This document shows, in pieces, positions 45,101 through 51,619 of a DNA stretch of 64,000 nucleotides (within the stretch, counting starts at the first letter, position 1; each line of letters begins with the position of its first letter). The DNA is from Malikia spinosa (GTDB lineage Bacteria; Pseudomonadota; Gammaproteobacteria; Burkholderiales; Burkholderiaceae_C). Below the pieces are notes generated by a model, which did no database searches, had not been told where the DNA came from, and saw nothing but the letters and a program-made list of their open reading frames with translations. The stretch spans positions 33,505 through 97,504 of the forward strand of contig NZ_PVLR01000040.1 of the NCBI RefSeq assembly GCF_002980625.1, read 5' to 3'. The position numbers and the translations under genes were made by a program.

Positions 45101-47843
45101 CTACGAGGCCAACATCACGCCGCTTGCGTCGGCTGCCGGTCCCATCAATACCGGCTTTCATGTGCTGCGCGTCGACGAGCTCGGCAGCGCTGAAACCGGC
45201 ACGCTCGACAGCCTGGCCAGGCTGGTCTTCCATGCCGATGGTCGCCCGCTGCAGCAGCATCTGCGCGAATGGCTGGCCGAGCATGAACAGGCGCGCGCCA
45301 ACCGGAGTCAAGTCCCGGTCGCTGTGCTGGTCGCTGCCTCGCCGGTCAGGACGGCAGAACCGCAAGGGGAATTCGAGCCGGAGACCGGCGAGTTCAGCTT
45401 CGAGACCGGGTCCGGGCTGCGTCCGGCCCGGCCCTGGGTCAATGTGCTGGCCAATCCGGCCTTCGGTGCCTTGCTTTCGGAGGCCGGCGGCGGCTACAGC
45501 TGGGCCGTCAACAGCCGCTTGAACCAGCTCACCGCCTGGTCCAATGACCCGGTGGCCGATCCGCCCTCCGAATGCTTACTGCTGCAGGATCTGAGCCGTC
45601 GCGAGGCCTGGAGCGTGACCCCCAATGCCTGGGGCGACAGCCAGCTGCGCTATCGCGTCTCGCACGCGCCGGGCCTAAGCCTGATCAGCCATCGCCGGGG
45701 TGAGCTGGAGGTGACCGCCTGCTGGTGCGTCGATCCCCAGACCTCGGTCAAGCAGATCAGCCTGCGCCTGGTCAACCATGGCCGGCGCCCGTTGCAGCTG
45801 CGCGTGCTGGCGCTGGTCGAGTGGTTGCTGGGCGCGAGCCGGGCCGACCGCAACACGGTCCATGCCGCGCTGCATCGCCAGCGCCTGTCCAGTCTGCCGC
45901 CCTCGGGCCGGGCCGATCAGGCCGAGCCTGTGGCCACGCTCACGGCCTTGCTCGGCACGCAAACCGAGCAGGCCGGTGGCTTCGGCCAGGGCACGGCCTT
46001 CCTGGCCACCGTCCAGCATGAGGGCCAAGCCACCGACTGGACCTGCGACCGGCGCGAGTTCTTCGACCCGGGCGGCGGCTTGTGCTGGCCCGATCAGCTG
46101 GGCCAGCGCCAGGGCGCCGGACTCGATCCTTGCGCGGCACTGGCGACAACGTTGCTGCTGTCCCCCGGCCAGGCGCTGGAGCAAAGGTTCCTGCTCGGCT
46201 ATGCCGCTGACCCCGAGGCGGCCCGCCAACTGGCCCAGGCGGCGGCACTCAAGCCGTCCGGGCAGCGCCAGGACGAGGTGCGCGCCAGCTGGGACCAGCT
46301 GCTCGGGGCGACCCAGGTCAAGACGCCCGACCCCCTGTTCGATCTGATGGTGAATCGCTGGCTGCTGTATCAGACCGTGGCTTGCCGCCTGTGGGCCAAG
46401 GCCGGTTTCTACCAGGCCGGCGGGGCCACGGGTTTTCGGGATCAGCTGCAGGACGCGCTGGCGCTGGCCTGGGCGGCACCGGATCTGCTGCGCCAGCAGA
46501 TCCTGCTGAGCGCCTCGCGTCAGTTCATCGAGGGCGATGTGCAGCATTGGTGGCATGCGCCGAGCGGGGCAGGGGTGCGCACCCATATCTCGGACGATCT
46601 GCTCTGGCTGCCGCATGCCTGTCTGCATTACCTGCGCGCCACCGGCGAGCTGGAGTTGCTCGAGCAGAACCTGCCCTTTCTCGAAGGCCCGGCCATCCCC
46701 GAGCAGGCGGAAGACTGGTATGGCGTGCCGACGGTCAGTGCCCAGCAGGCCACGGTCTACGAGCATTGCGCGCTGACGCTGGACCGCAGCTTGCGCGTCG
46801 GCGCGCATGGCCTGCCGCTGATGGGCAGCGGTGACTGGAACGACGGCATGAACCGCGTTGCGCACGAGGGTCGCGGCGAGTCGGTCTGGCTGGGCTGGTT
46901 CCTGTGCCGCCTGGTGGCTGATTTCGCGCCGCTGGCGCGCGCGCGCGGCGATCAGGACCGGGCCCAGCGCTGGGAAAGCGCCGCCCAGGGCTGGCAGTCG
47001 GTGCTCAACGGCGCGGCCTGGGATGGTCGCTGGTTCAAGCGTGCCTTCTTCGATGACGGCCGGGCGCTGGGCTCCGAGGCCAATGCCGAATGCCGCATCG
47101 ACCTGATCGCGCAGGCCTGGAGCGTGCTGTCGGGCGTGGCCGATCCCGACTTGCAGCGCCAGGCGATGGCTTCGGTACAGGCCTATCTGGTCGATTCCGA
47201 GGCCGGCTTGATCCGCTTGCTCGATCCTCCCTTTTCGCATGCCAGCCGCCCCAGCGTCGGTTATATCCAGGCTTATCCGGCCGGCGTGCGCGAGAACGGG
47301 GCCCAGTACACCCATGCCGGAGTCTGGGCCTTGATGGCGCAGGCCGAGCTGGCCCGGCAAAGCCCGTCAGAAGGCCGGCTGGCCGACCAGGTCTACGACT
47401 ACTTCACCTACCTGAGTCCGGCCCACAAGGCGGCTGATCCGGTCTGGGGCCCGCGCTACCGCCTCGAGCCCTATGTCTTGGCCGGCGATGTCTACAGCCA
47501 GCCGCCCTATGTCGGGCGTGGCGGCTGGAGCTGGTACACCGGGTCTGCCGCCTGGCTGCACCGGGCCGCGATCGAGTCGATGCTGGGCTTGCAGCTCGAA
47601 GCCAGGACGCTGCAGTTCAGGCCCTGCCTGCCCGAGCATTGGCCACAGGTCGAATTGACGCTGCGCCGCGCGGGCCGCCGCCTGCACTTTGTGCTGCTGC
47701 GCGCCACCGCGGCCGAGGCGCTGGCCCGCACCGAGCCGCTGGCGGCGCAGCTGCTGCGCCCCGGCCAGTCATTGGCCTGGGCTGAGCTGGCGTCGGACGC
47801 CAGCTTCGTGATACCGCTGCTCGATGACAGCTCGCCTGACTAG
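39123..47843 (+). CDS. ndvB: Cyclic beta-1,2-glucan synthase (NdvB/Cgs type)
   Basis: A 2906-residue inner-membrane enzyme that initiates, elongates and cyclises beta-1,2-glucan from UDP-glucose; the product resides in the periplasm and matters in osmoadaptation and host contact. The N-terminal ~400 residues are the soluble Cgs start domain. Membrane segments appear near 412-460, 840-880 and 965-1005. The glycosyltransferase (GT84) domain lies between, with TLDSDTQLPPGRL near 645-658 and the DVATSRVHRWTRGDWQLLPF segment. The C-terminal part holds the glucoamylase-like and GH94 phosphorylase-type domains, with GSGDWNDGMNRVAHEG near residue 2569. The length matches the family (about 2800-2900) and no frameshift is apparent. 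Confidence 0.94.
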   Translation: MARSELWRLLPDASADLCRILDPGPGPVQPPIRSEIFGLQRFAQHGQSLGETHRVAETRSRGASFFPRLQDNIQMLRTACAYLGAQAGQGYDVSPAAEWLLDNSHVIEAQLQEVHEGLPRRYFQALPKLLDPPLAGLPRIYGVAWAFVAHTDSAFDEELLIQFLLAYQQARELRLCEIWSLPTTLRVVLIENLRRLAEREATHKAAREVANLCCDRLDSFSLEALDQLLAWLERRGVGQAFLLQMAQRLQVRRATDHALHQEWLRHALPDLAAWQTQQGIDQAADNLSVSNALTSLRTIAAAEWPDIVARTNPLMQLMLTSPLFEAEDGATRDQTLHGIERLARRGRRNEWEVGKTLLDLMQSDPGAGPAVASHWLTGPGRPALVRALGLPARVAWSWRVVSRQLALPVYLGALLSGSLGLVGWLLLRHHAGPAGVTEPSWRLALLVLLMLFPASEAVVAVINRLISESVPPDRLPRLALAQGIPAEHRVLVVIPCLLTSEASVDALVHRLRLHYLANPERQAQFALLSDWADADQAQMPTDAALLNRATQQIMALNARHPRLQSEEQGVQDRQKAPKAPELPAAPRFILLHRARQFSETEQRWIGWERKRGKLESLVAALAQGESSAFMNLGELSRLDWAALYLVTLDSDTQLPPGRLRELVSIAAHPHNQPQLDAEGRRVVAGYGILQPRIVTPLPGPHEFTRFHWLFAGQCGVDPYSAASSEVYQDLFREGTFTGKGLLNVRAMHAMLSGRLPEGQVLSHDLLEGALARCAAVTDITVIEDAPFHADVATSRVHRWTRGDWQLLPFLLSAGRYRLRAVNRWKMFDNLRRSLVAPMSLALLLLTLAGAPLSPWAALALVLAAFAAGPLLGALAGLAPGRPDVARLRFYRQALIDLARACWGGLWHLVQLQQQALLALDAMARALYRMGLSQRHLLQWTTAAAAQAQARTGLVALLRLHWKEPVLALGLLAGLLSLATPWPVLSILLCLLWALAPVVTWWASRPCPPSQQAVLSPDQARYLEGVARETWRLFERCVGAPDHHLPPDNLQTWPYDMVAHRTSPTNIGLYLLSVACARQFGWIGTQDLLGRLEATLATLLSLQRHRGHFLNWYDTQTLVPLLPSYVSTVDSGNLSGHLLAVGQACLELAQAPHDASAAQHALRASRQRLVPLLECWPDLAGQQALAQLLAMPDPLPPDPGAEFGRLLQAASDELAAWQPEATELLPLEATLKSGSHDQLCWLLSDHLAMLRSAWLDAQARASGETSDATQRLHSLAHEFGLLAWQADFTFLYHPKRHLLHIGYRVAEQQLDAGLYDLLASESRLTSLLAIAKGDLPVRHWSALGRPFFASGAQAGLRSWSGSMFEYLMPGLVLAEPAGSALFEACASALRAQIAFGTERGLPWGISESAHAGQDHTLAYQYAPQGVPSLALRRTPAEELVIAPYATALAAQHQPQLAVANFAALEKLVGRARYGFIEALDFSPARQADKQPFRPVQTFMAHHQGMSLIALANLLLGAPAQRWGMANAHIEAVASLLHERAPRELPACCAQAPVLPPQPLSRPAPRLLRELVPGQAAIESTHLLSNGRYHVTLRANGAGWSRWGQAALTRWRDDALRDAHGHFFYLRRLGQERDAAASRPVSITQHPAPDPAAQYRSTYHADRICFDARWPDLAAHLMVWVSPEDDIEFREVELRNLGDSPLELELMSAFEVALTDPRADEAHPAFTNLFVRAQWQPQHQALLFERQPRLPTEPALSLAHFLVCSGTPVQELRVLADRQRWRGRQQDCSQPLADFSAGPAASAGIAEPAPGVPPLELDTGLDPVCAMSLRLRIEPHAKVRLTFATAASDHAATLHAVIDKYRQHSHVQRASLMSATLSRIRLDALGITADNFALIQTLTTAVVLSLTRPQASSLAPQQAGVCDRRLLWRFGISGDRPIILVRVNGVQNLGLLRSLAQALRLWTWGGLACDLVVLSTEPNSYQMSLHRDIASLRERYEANITPLASAAGPINTGFHVLRVDELGSAETGTLDSLARLVFHADGRPLQQHLREWLAEHEQARANRSQVPVAVLVAASPVRTAEPQGEFEPETGEFSFETGSGLRPARPWVNVLANPAFGALLSEAGGGYSWAVNSRLNQLTAWSNDPVADPPSECLLLQDLSRREAWSVTPNAWGDSQLRYRVSHAPGLSLISHRRGELEVTACWCVDPQTSVKQISLRLVNHGRRPLQLRVLALVEWLLGASRADRNTVHAALHRQRLSSLPPSGRADQAEPVATLTALLGTQTEQAGGFGQGTAFLATVQHEGQATDWTCDRREFFDPGGGLCWPDQLGQRQGAGLDPCAALATTLLLSPGQALEQRFLLGYAADPEAARQLAQAAALKPSGQRQDEVRASWDQLLGATQVKTPDPLFDLMVNRWLLYQTVACRLWAKAGFYQAGGATGFRDQLQDALALAWAAPDLLRQQILLSASRQFIEGDVQHWWHAPSGAGVRTHISDDLLWLPHACLHYLRATGELELLEQNLPFLEGPAIPEQAEDWYGVPTVSAQQATVYEHCALTLDRSLRVGAHGLPLMGSGDWNDGMNRVAHEGRGESVWLGWFLCRLVADFAPLARARGDQDRAQRWESAAQGWQSVLNGAAWDGRWFKRAFFDDGRALGSEANAECRIDLIAQAWSVLSGVADPDLQRQAMASVQAYLVDSEAGLIRLLDPPFSHASRPSVGYIQAYPAGVRENGAQYTHAGVWALMAQAELARQSPSEGRLADQVYDYFTYLSPAHKAADPVWGPRYRLEPYVLAGDVYSQPPYVGRGGWSWYTGSAAWLHRAAIESMLGLQLEARTLQFRPCLPEHWPQVELTLRRAGRRLHFVLLRATAAEALARTEPLAAQLLRPGQSLAWAELASDASFVIPLLDDSSPD

Positions 47844-47852
47844 CAGGCACGC

Positions 47853-47878
47853 AAAAAACCCGGCTCTGTGGCCGGGTT
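47853..47878 (-). terminator. Rho-independent terminator downstream of the small lipoprotein gene
   Basis: Perfect 8-bp stem AACCCGGC / GCCGGGTT with a 6-base loop (47857-47878). On the minus strand it is followed by TTTTTT, so it ends the leftward lipoprotein transcript. It may also stop the rightward glucan synthase transcript, though that side has only a delayed T-run. Confidence 0.8.
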
Positions 47879-47948
47879 GAAGGCTTTTCGCTCCCTGAGA
47901 TGCTAAGTTCTTCTTGCCCGCATGGAAACCGGGGGCGCAGGGCGGCGC

Positions 47949-48176
47949 TTACCTGTCCTTGTCCTTGCTGGCATCCTGCATCTTCTCGCCCGCTTTCTCA
48001 AGCTGCTGGCCGAGCTTGTCTGCCGCTTCCTTGAGCTGCTCGGCCGCCTTTTCGCTGGCCTGGTCGATTTCCTTGCCGGCCTTTTCGGCCGGTCCTTCCT
48101 GCTTCTGGCAAGCCGACAGTGCCAGCACCAGGGCCGACATGGCCACTGCCGAGCCCATGAGTCTGTTCATCTTCAT
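47949..48176 (-). CDS. Small lipoprotein, coiled-coil rich
   Basis: 75 residues: a signal peptide with lipobox LSAC (Cys23), then a charged, heptad-like Ala/Glu/Lys/Gln helix (KAGKEIDQASEKAAEQLKEA). It should be anchored in the envelope as a lipoprotein. The composition resembles small lipoproteins of stress or osmotic regulons, but I cannot name a family. It lies 73 bases downstream of a second small lipoprotein gene on the same strand and has its own terminator. Confidence 0.8.
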   Translation of the reverse strand: MKMNRLMGSAVAMSALVLALSACQKQEGPAEKAGKEIDQASEKAAEQLKEAADKLGQQLEKAGEKMQDASKDKDR

Positions 48177-48249
48177 GATTCTCCCTCGCGTTGCAGCAGC
48201 AAGGCTGCAGTGAGCGCTCCCGCTGCGAGCGCGCCCACTGCGCCAGTTT

Positions 48250-48465
48250 TCACTTCTTGATTTCGTGACCGATCAGGCCGCCGATCGCGGCGCCGCCCAC
48301 GGTGCCCGCGGTGCTGCCACCGGTCAGGATCGAGCCGCCAATGGCGCCAGCGCCGGCACCGATGGCCGTGCTTTTCTCTTGCTGCGTCATGCCCGAGCAA
48401 GCGCCCAAGGCCAGTAGCGCGACGATGCCGGCCGTGCCAAGTGTCAATCGAAGGGTCGTTTTCAT
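48250..48465 (-). CDS. Small glycine-zipper lipoprotein (OsmB-like)
   Basis: 71 residues with a signal peptide and lipobox LGAC (Cys23). The mature part is a glycine-zipper segment (AIGAGAGAIGGSILTGG, then GGAAIGGLIGHEIKK), as in OsmB/SlyB-type outer-membrane lipoproteins. It is the first gene of a leftward pair with the coiled-coil lipoprotein. Function beyond envelope association cannot be read from the sequence. Confidence 0.82.
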   Translation of the reverse strand: MKTTLRLTLGTAGIVALLALGACSGMTQQEKSTAIGAGAGAIGGSILTGGSTAGTVGGAAIGGLIGHEIKK

Positions 48466-49014
48466 GTCATTGCTCCAGTTTGAAGTGGCTGTTGCAGCCG
48501 CGTGTGTCGATGACTTGCATTCCGACGGATCACCTCAAGCAACCAGTCTAATCGCATACCGAAAGATGCGGTATTTTCATTTCTTACTAGCTGAATCATG
48601 GATTTTTCGCTGACTGGCGAATCATATCGCTCAGAGTATTCCGAGTAACAGCAGAACCAGAACGGTGGCCGTTGCCAGACCGACCAGTCCGCTGGGTCGA
48701 TAGCCCCAGCTTCGACTGTGCGGCCAGCCCGGCTCCCCCTGGCTGCGCTGTGGTGTCGAGTTCGGCACCTGACCAGCTTGACAGCGGGCCAGTTCCGGTT
48801 CCGTTCGGTGGCAGACACAAGCGCAGTCGTTTGAGGGGAATGTGGCGGAAATGTGGTGGGAATCGGGCCTGCTGGCCTGGCGCGCCAGGGCCGCTGGCGA
48901 TCAAGCCGGAGCGTGGCTAGACCCCGCCCAGGAAGCCCGCGGACTGTCATGACGCTGAAAAATACCGCGCGCCGGCAAAATACCCCGGATCACAGGATAC
49001 AATTGCGGCTTAGT
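48466..49014. other. Mostly gene-free region between the lipoproteins and tRNA-Pro
   Basis: About 550 bases holding the lipoprotein promoter at the left and the tRNA promoter at the right. Apart from a DUF3309-like remnant (48631-48740) I see no gene. Open frames in it lack family features. Confidence 0.5.
48631..48740 (-). pseudogene. Remnant of a DUF3309-like small membrane protein gene
   Basis: In one minus-strand frame the sequence reads GWPHSRSWGYRPSGLVGL, then a hydrophobic tail LVLLLLGIL and a stop at 48633-48631. This fits the C-terminal half of the DUF3309 small membrane protein family (WPYSRGWGYGPSGG followed by a Leu-rich helix). The expected hydrophobic N-terminal helix and a start codon are missing upstream in that frame. 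I read it as a decayed copy; chance similarity is possible. Confidence 0.4.
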
Positions 49015-49091
49015 CGGAGCGTAGCGCAGCCTGGTAGCGCATCTGCTTTGGGAGCAGAGGGTCGCGAGTTCGAATCCCGCCGCTCCGACCA
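49015..49091 (+). tRNA. tRNA-Pro (anticodon TGG)
   Basis: A 77-base cloverleaf including an encoded CCA. The acceptor stem is CGGAGCG/CGCTCCG. The anticodon stem TCTGC/GCAGA encloses the loop TTTGGGA with anticodon TGG. The T arm GTTCGAATCC is canonical. Confidence 0.95.
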
Positions 49092-49097
49092 TCCTAC

Positions 49098-49123
49098 AAA
49101 AGGCCCACATGTTGGGCCTTTGT
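49098..49123 (+). terminator. Hairpin with short T-run between the two tRNA genes
   Basis: Perfect 9-bp stem AAAGGCCCA / TGGGCCTTT with a 5-base loop, followed by GTTT. It is either a terminator for tRNA-Pro or a processing hairpin in a joint tRNA transcript. Confidence 0.6.
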
Positions 49124-49136
49124 TTCGTCAGGCGTA

Positions 49137-49213
49137 CTGCCCGTAGCTCAACTGGATAGAGCAGCTGCCTTCTAAGCAGCAGGTCGGGGGTTCGAGTCCC
49201 TCCGGGCAGACCA
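49137..49213 (+). tRNA. tRNA-Arg (anticodon TCT)
   Basis: A 77-base cloverleaf with encoded CCA. The acceptor stem is CTGCCCG/CGGGCAG. The anticodon stem GCTGC/GCAGC surrounds the loop CTTCTAA with anticodon TCT. The T arm GGTTCGAGTCC is canonical. Confidence 0.94.
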
Positions 49214-49301
49214 GCGTTCCCTCTGTGAAAATCCCTTGTCCAGCGCAAAACCAGGGCGGATGCAGAGGAATTCCGCTGGATGATTGTCCGGTGCAAGTCT
49301 C

Positions 49302-49330
49302 TTGCTTGCGCTGGCATCTCGGTATATACT
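49302..49330 (+). promoter_or_regulatory. Promoter of the rimP-nusA-infB operon
   Basis: TTGCTT (49302-49307) and TATACT (49325-49330) with a 17-base spacer. Transcription would start near 49337, giving a leader of about 130 bases with two terminator-like hairpins before rimP. Confidence 0.6.
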
Positions 49331-49399
49331 AACGAAGTCGGTTTCCGGTGCTGTTCTTGTAAAGAATAAAGTGCTGAAAAACTGGCTTCACGACCAGAT

Positions 49400-49427
49400 G
49401 GGCGGGTAATACCGGCCCTTTTTTTTT
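49400..49427 (+). terminator. Leader terminator 1 (attenuator) upstream of rimP
   Basis: A GC-rich hairpin GGGC-GG / CC-GGCCC (49400-49418, one bulge or mismatch) followed directly by nine T residues (49419-49427). It lies inside the transcribed leader, so it would attenuate the operon or catch read-through. Confidence 0.65.
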
Positions 49428-49431
49428 GGCT

Positions 49432-49452
49432 GTCCCTTTTTGGGACTGTTTT
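49432..49452 (+). terminator. Leader terminator 2 (attenuator) upstream of rimP
   Basis: GTCCC (49432-49436) and GGGAC (49442-49446) enclose a 5-base T loop and are followed by TGTTTT. It is weaker than the first hairpin and immediately downstream of it, ending 17 bases before the rimP start. Confidence 0.5.
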
Positions 49453-49469
49453 AAAGCGGCAAGATATTG

Positions 49470-50087
49470 ATGAGTTGGCAGCAGACCGTAGAGCAAACCG
49501 TCACGGGTTTGGGGTATGACTTGGTGGATCTGGACCGGTCCGCCGGCGGTTTGTTGCGCGTGACCATCGACCTGCCATGGGATCCGACGCAGGCCGGAGT
49601 CGAGCAGTTCGTCACGGTCGAGGACTGCGAGAAGATCACGCGCCAGCTCCAGTATCTGCTTGAAGTCGAAAACGTCGACTACAAGCGCCTGGAAGTCGGC
49701 TCGCCCGGCATCGATCGCCCCCTGCGCAACGAAAACGACTTCATCCGCTTTGCCGGTCAGGAAGTCGACATCACGCTCAAGGAGCCGATTGGCGTGACCG
49801 GCACCACGATCGCGGCCAACCGCAAGAAATTCCGCGGCACGCTCGAGCGCCCTGAAAGCGGTGAAGGCTGGCAGATCGTCTGGAGCGACGCCCCCGAGCG
49901 CAAGCCGGGTGCCCGCATCAGCAAGAAGGCCAAGCCGCTGCCGGTCCAGGTGCTGGGTTTCACGCTCGAAGAGATTCGCGAAGCGCGTCTGGCCCCGATC
50001 GTGAGCTTCAAGGGCCGAGGTGCAACTCCTGCGGCCGATACAGATTTGAACAATACAGCTGCAGAGTACGGAAAGGCAGGCGAGTGA
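49470..50087 (+). CDS. rimP: Ribosome maturation factor RimP
   Basis: Cytoplasmic factor for maturation of the 30S subunit. The RimP pattern is clear in [18 protein letters not shown], the [13 protein letters not shown] segment, [12 protein letters not shown] and the TLKEPIG strand. At 205 residues it is longer than the E. coli protein (about 150), owing to an insertion near 110-150 and a C-terminal tail. I use the ATG at 49470; the TTG immediately before it is also in frame. It starts the rimP-nusA-infB-rbfA-truB-typA run. Confidence 0.93.
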   Translation: MSWQQTVEQTVTGLGYDLVDLDRSAGGLLRVTIDLPWDPTQAGVEQFVTVEDCEKITRQLQYLLEVENVDYKRLEVGSPGIDRPLRNENDFIRFAGQEVDITLKEPIGVTGTTIAANRKKFRGTLERPESGEGWQIVWSDAPERKPGARISKKAKPLPVQVLGFTLEEIREARLAPIVSFKGRGATPAADTDLNNTAAEYGKAGE

Positions 50088-50088
50088 T

Positions 50089-51588
50089 ATGAATCGCGAA
50101 ATGTTGATGTTGATCGATGCGATCTCGCGCGAAAAGAATGTGGAGCGCGACTTGGTGCTGGGCGCCGTCGAGACCGCGCTGGCTTCGGCCACCAAGAAGC
50201 TCTACAAGGGCGAGGTCGATATTCGTGTCGCGATCGATCCCGACAGCGGAGCCTACGAAACCTTCCGTCGCTGGCTGGTCGTCCCTGACGAAGCCGGTCT
50301 GCAGAACCCCGAGGCCGAGGAGCTGATCTCCGACGTGGCCGACGAGAACCCTGGCATCCAGGTCGGCGACTTCATCGAGAAGTCGATCGAGAGCGTGCCG
50401 ATCGGCCGCATCGGCGCCATGGCCGCCAAGCAGGTGATCCTGCAGCGCATCCGTGACGCCGAGCGCGAAATGCTGCTCAACGACTTCATGTCGCGCGGCG
50501 ACAAGATCTTCGTCGGCACCGTCAAGCGCCTGGACAAGGGCGACGTGATCGTCGAGAGCGGCCGCGTCGAAGGCCGCTTGAAGCGCAGCGAGATGATCCC
50601 GAAGGAAAACTTCCGTTCCGGCGACCGCGTGCGCGCCATGATCATGGAAGTCGACCTGACCCTGCGCGGCGCGCCGATCCTGCTGTCGCGCTCGGCGCCC
50701 GAGTTCATGATCGAGCTGTTCCGCCAGGAAGTGCCCGAGATCGAGCAAGGCCTGCTCGACATCAAGAAATGCGCCCGTGACCCGGGTTCGCGCGCCAAGA
50801 TCGCCGTCGTCTCGCACGACAAGCGCATCGACCCGATCGGCACCTGCGTCGGCGTGCGTGGTTCGCGCGTCAACGGCGTCACCAACGAGCTCGCCGGTGA
50901 GCGCGTCGACATCGTGCTGTGGAGCGAGGACCCGGCCCAGTTCGTGATCGGCGCCTTGGCACCGGCCAACGTGCAGTCGATCGTGGTCGACGAGGAACGC
51001 GGCGGCATGGACGTGGTGGTCGACGAGGAAAACCTCGCGATCGCGATCGGTCGTGGCGGCCAGAACGTGCGCCTGGCGTCCGACCTGACCGGCTGGAAGA
51101 TCAACATCATGACCGCCGACGAGTCGGCCCAGAAGCAGGCCGCCGAATCCCAGTCGATCCGTGCGCTGTTCATGGAAAAGCTCGATGTCGACCAGGACCT
51201 GGCCGACATCCTGATCGAGGAGGGCTTCGGCAGCCTCGAGGAAGTGGCTTATGTGCCGCTGCAGGAGATGCTCGAGATCGCCTCCTTCGACGAAGACACC
51301 GTCAACGAACTGCGTGCCCGTGCCAAGGCGGCCTTGCTGACGATGGAAATCGCCCGTGAGGAAAGCGTCGACGATGCCTCGCAGGACCTGCGCGACCTCG
51401 ACGGCCTGACGGTCGAGCTGATTGCTCAGCTCTCTGGTGCCGGTGTGCACACCCGGGACGAGTTGGCCGATCTGGCCACTGACGAATTGTGCGAAATTAC
51501 AGGCCAGACGCCCGCCGAGGCCACGGCGCTGATCATGAAGGCCCGTGAACATTGGTTCTCGGGTGACTCGGCTGAGAGCCAGTCCTGA
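50089..51588 (+). CDS. nusA: Transcription termination/antitermination factor NusA
   Basis: RNA polymerase-associated factor for pausing, termination and antitermination. It has 499 residues. The order is the N-terminal polymerase-binding domain, the S1 domain (near [15 protein letters not shown]), two KH domains ([16 protein letters not shown] and [17 protein letters not shown]), and two C-terminal acidic repeats as in proteobacterial NusA. It begins one base after the rimP stop. Its position behind leader terminators suggests autoregulation, known for this operon in other bacteria. Confidence 0.97.
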   Translation: MNREMLMLIDAISREKNVERDLVLGAVETALASATKKLYKGEVDIRVAIDPDSGAYETFRRWLVVPDEAGLQNPEAEELISDVADENPGIQVGDFIEKSIESVPIGRIGAMAAKQVILQRIRDAEREMLLNDFMSRGDKIFVGTVKRLDKGDVIVESGRVEGRLKRSEMIPKENFRSGDRVRAMIMEVDLTLRGAPILLSRSAPEFMIELFRQEVPEIEQGLLDIKKCARDPGSRAKIAVVSHDKRIDPIGTCVGVRGSRVNGVTNELAGERVDIVLWSEDPAQFVIGALAPANVQSIVVDEERGGMDVVVDEENLAIAIGRGGQNVRLASDLTGWKINIMTADESAQKQAAESQSIRALFMEKLDVDQDLADILIEEGFGSLEEVAYVPLQEMLEIASFDEDTVNELRARAKAALLTMEIAREESVDDASQDLRDLDGLTVELIAQLSGAGVHTRDELADLATDELCEITGQTPAEATALIMKAREHWFSGDSAESQS

Positions 51589-51619
51589 TCGCGGAGGCCT
51601 TACGGAGAAATTAATTAAT

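Noticed and set aside
42939..45365. 808-codon open frame antisense to the glucan synthase gene
   Set aside because: Arg/Gln/Gly-rich translation without domains; the sense frame is a recognised enzyme throughout.
48173..48400. 75-codon frame overlapping the glycine-zipper lipoprotein gene
   Set aside because: His/Arg-rich translation in another frame; the overlapping frame has a clear signal peptide and lipobox.
49467..49469. TTG start for rimP
   Set aside because: The ATG directly after it is in frame and preferred; the difference is one residue.
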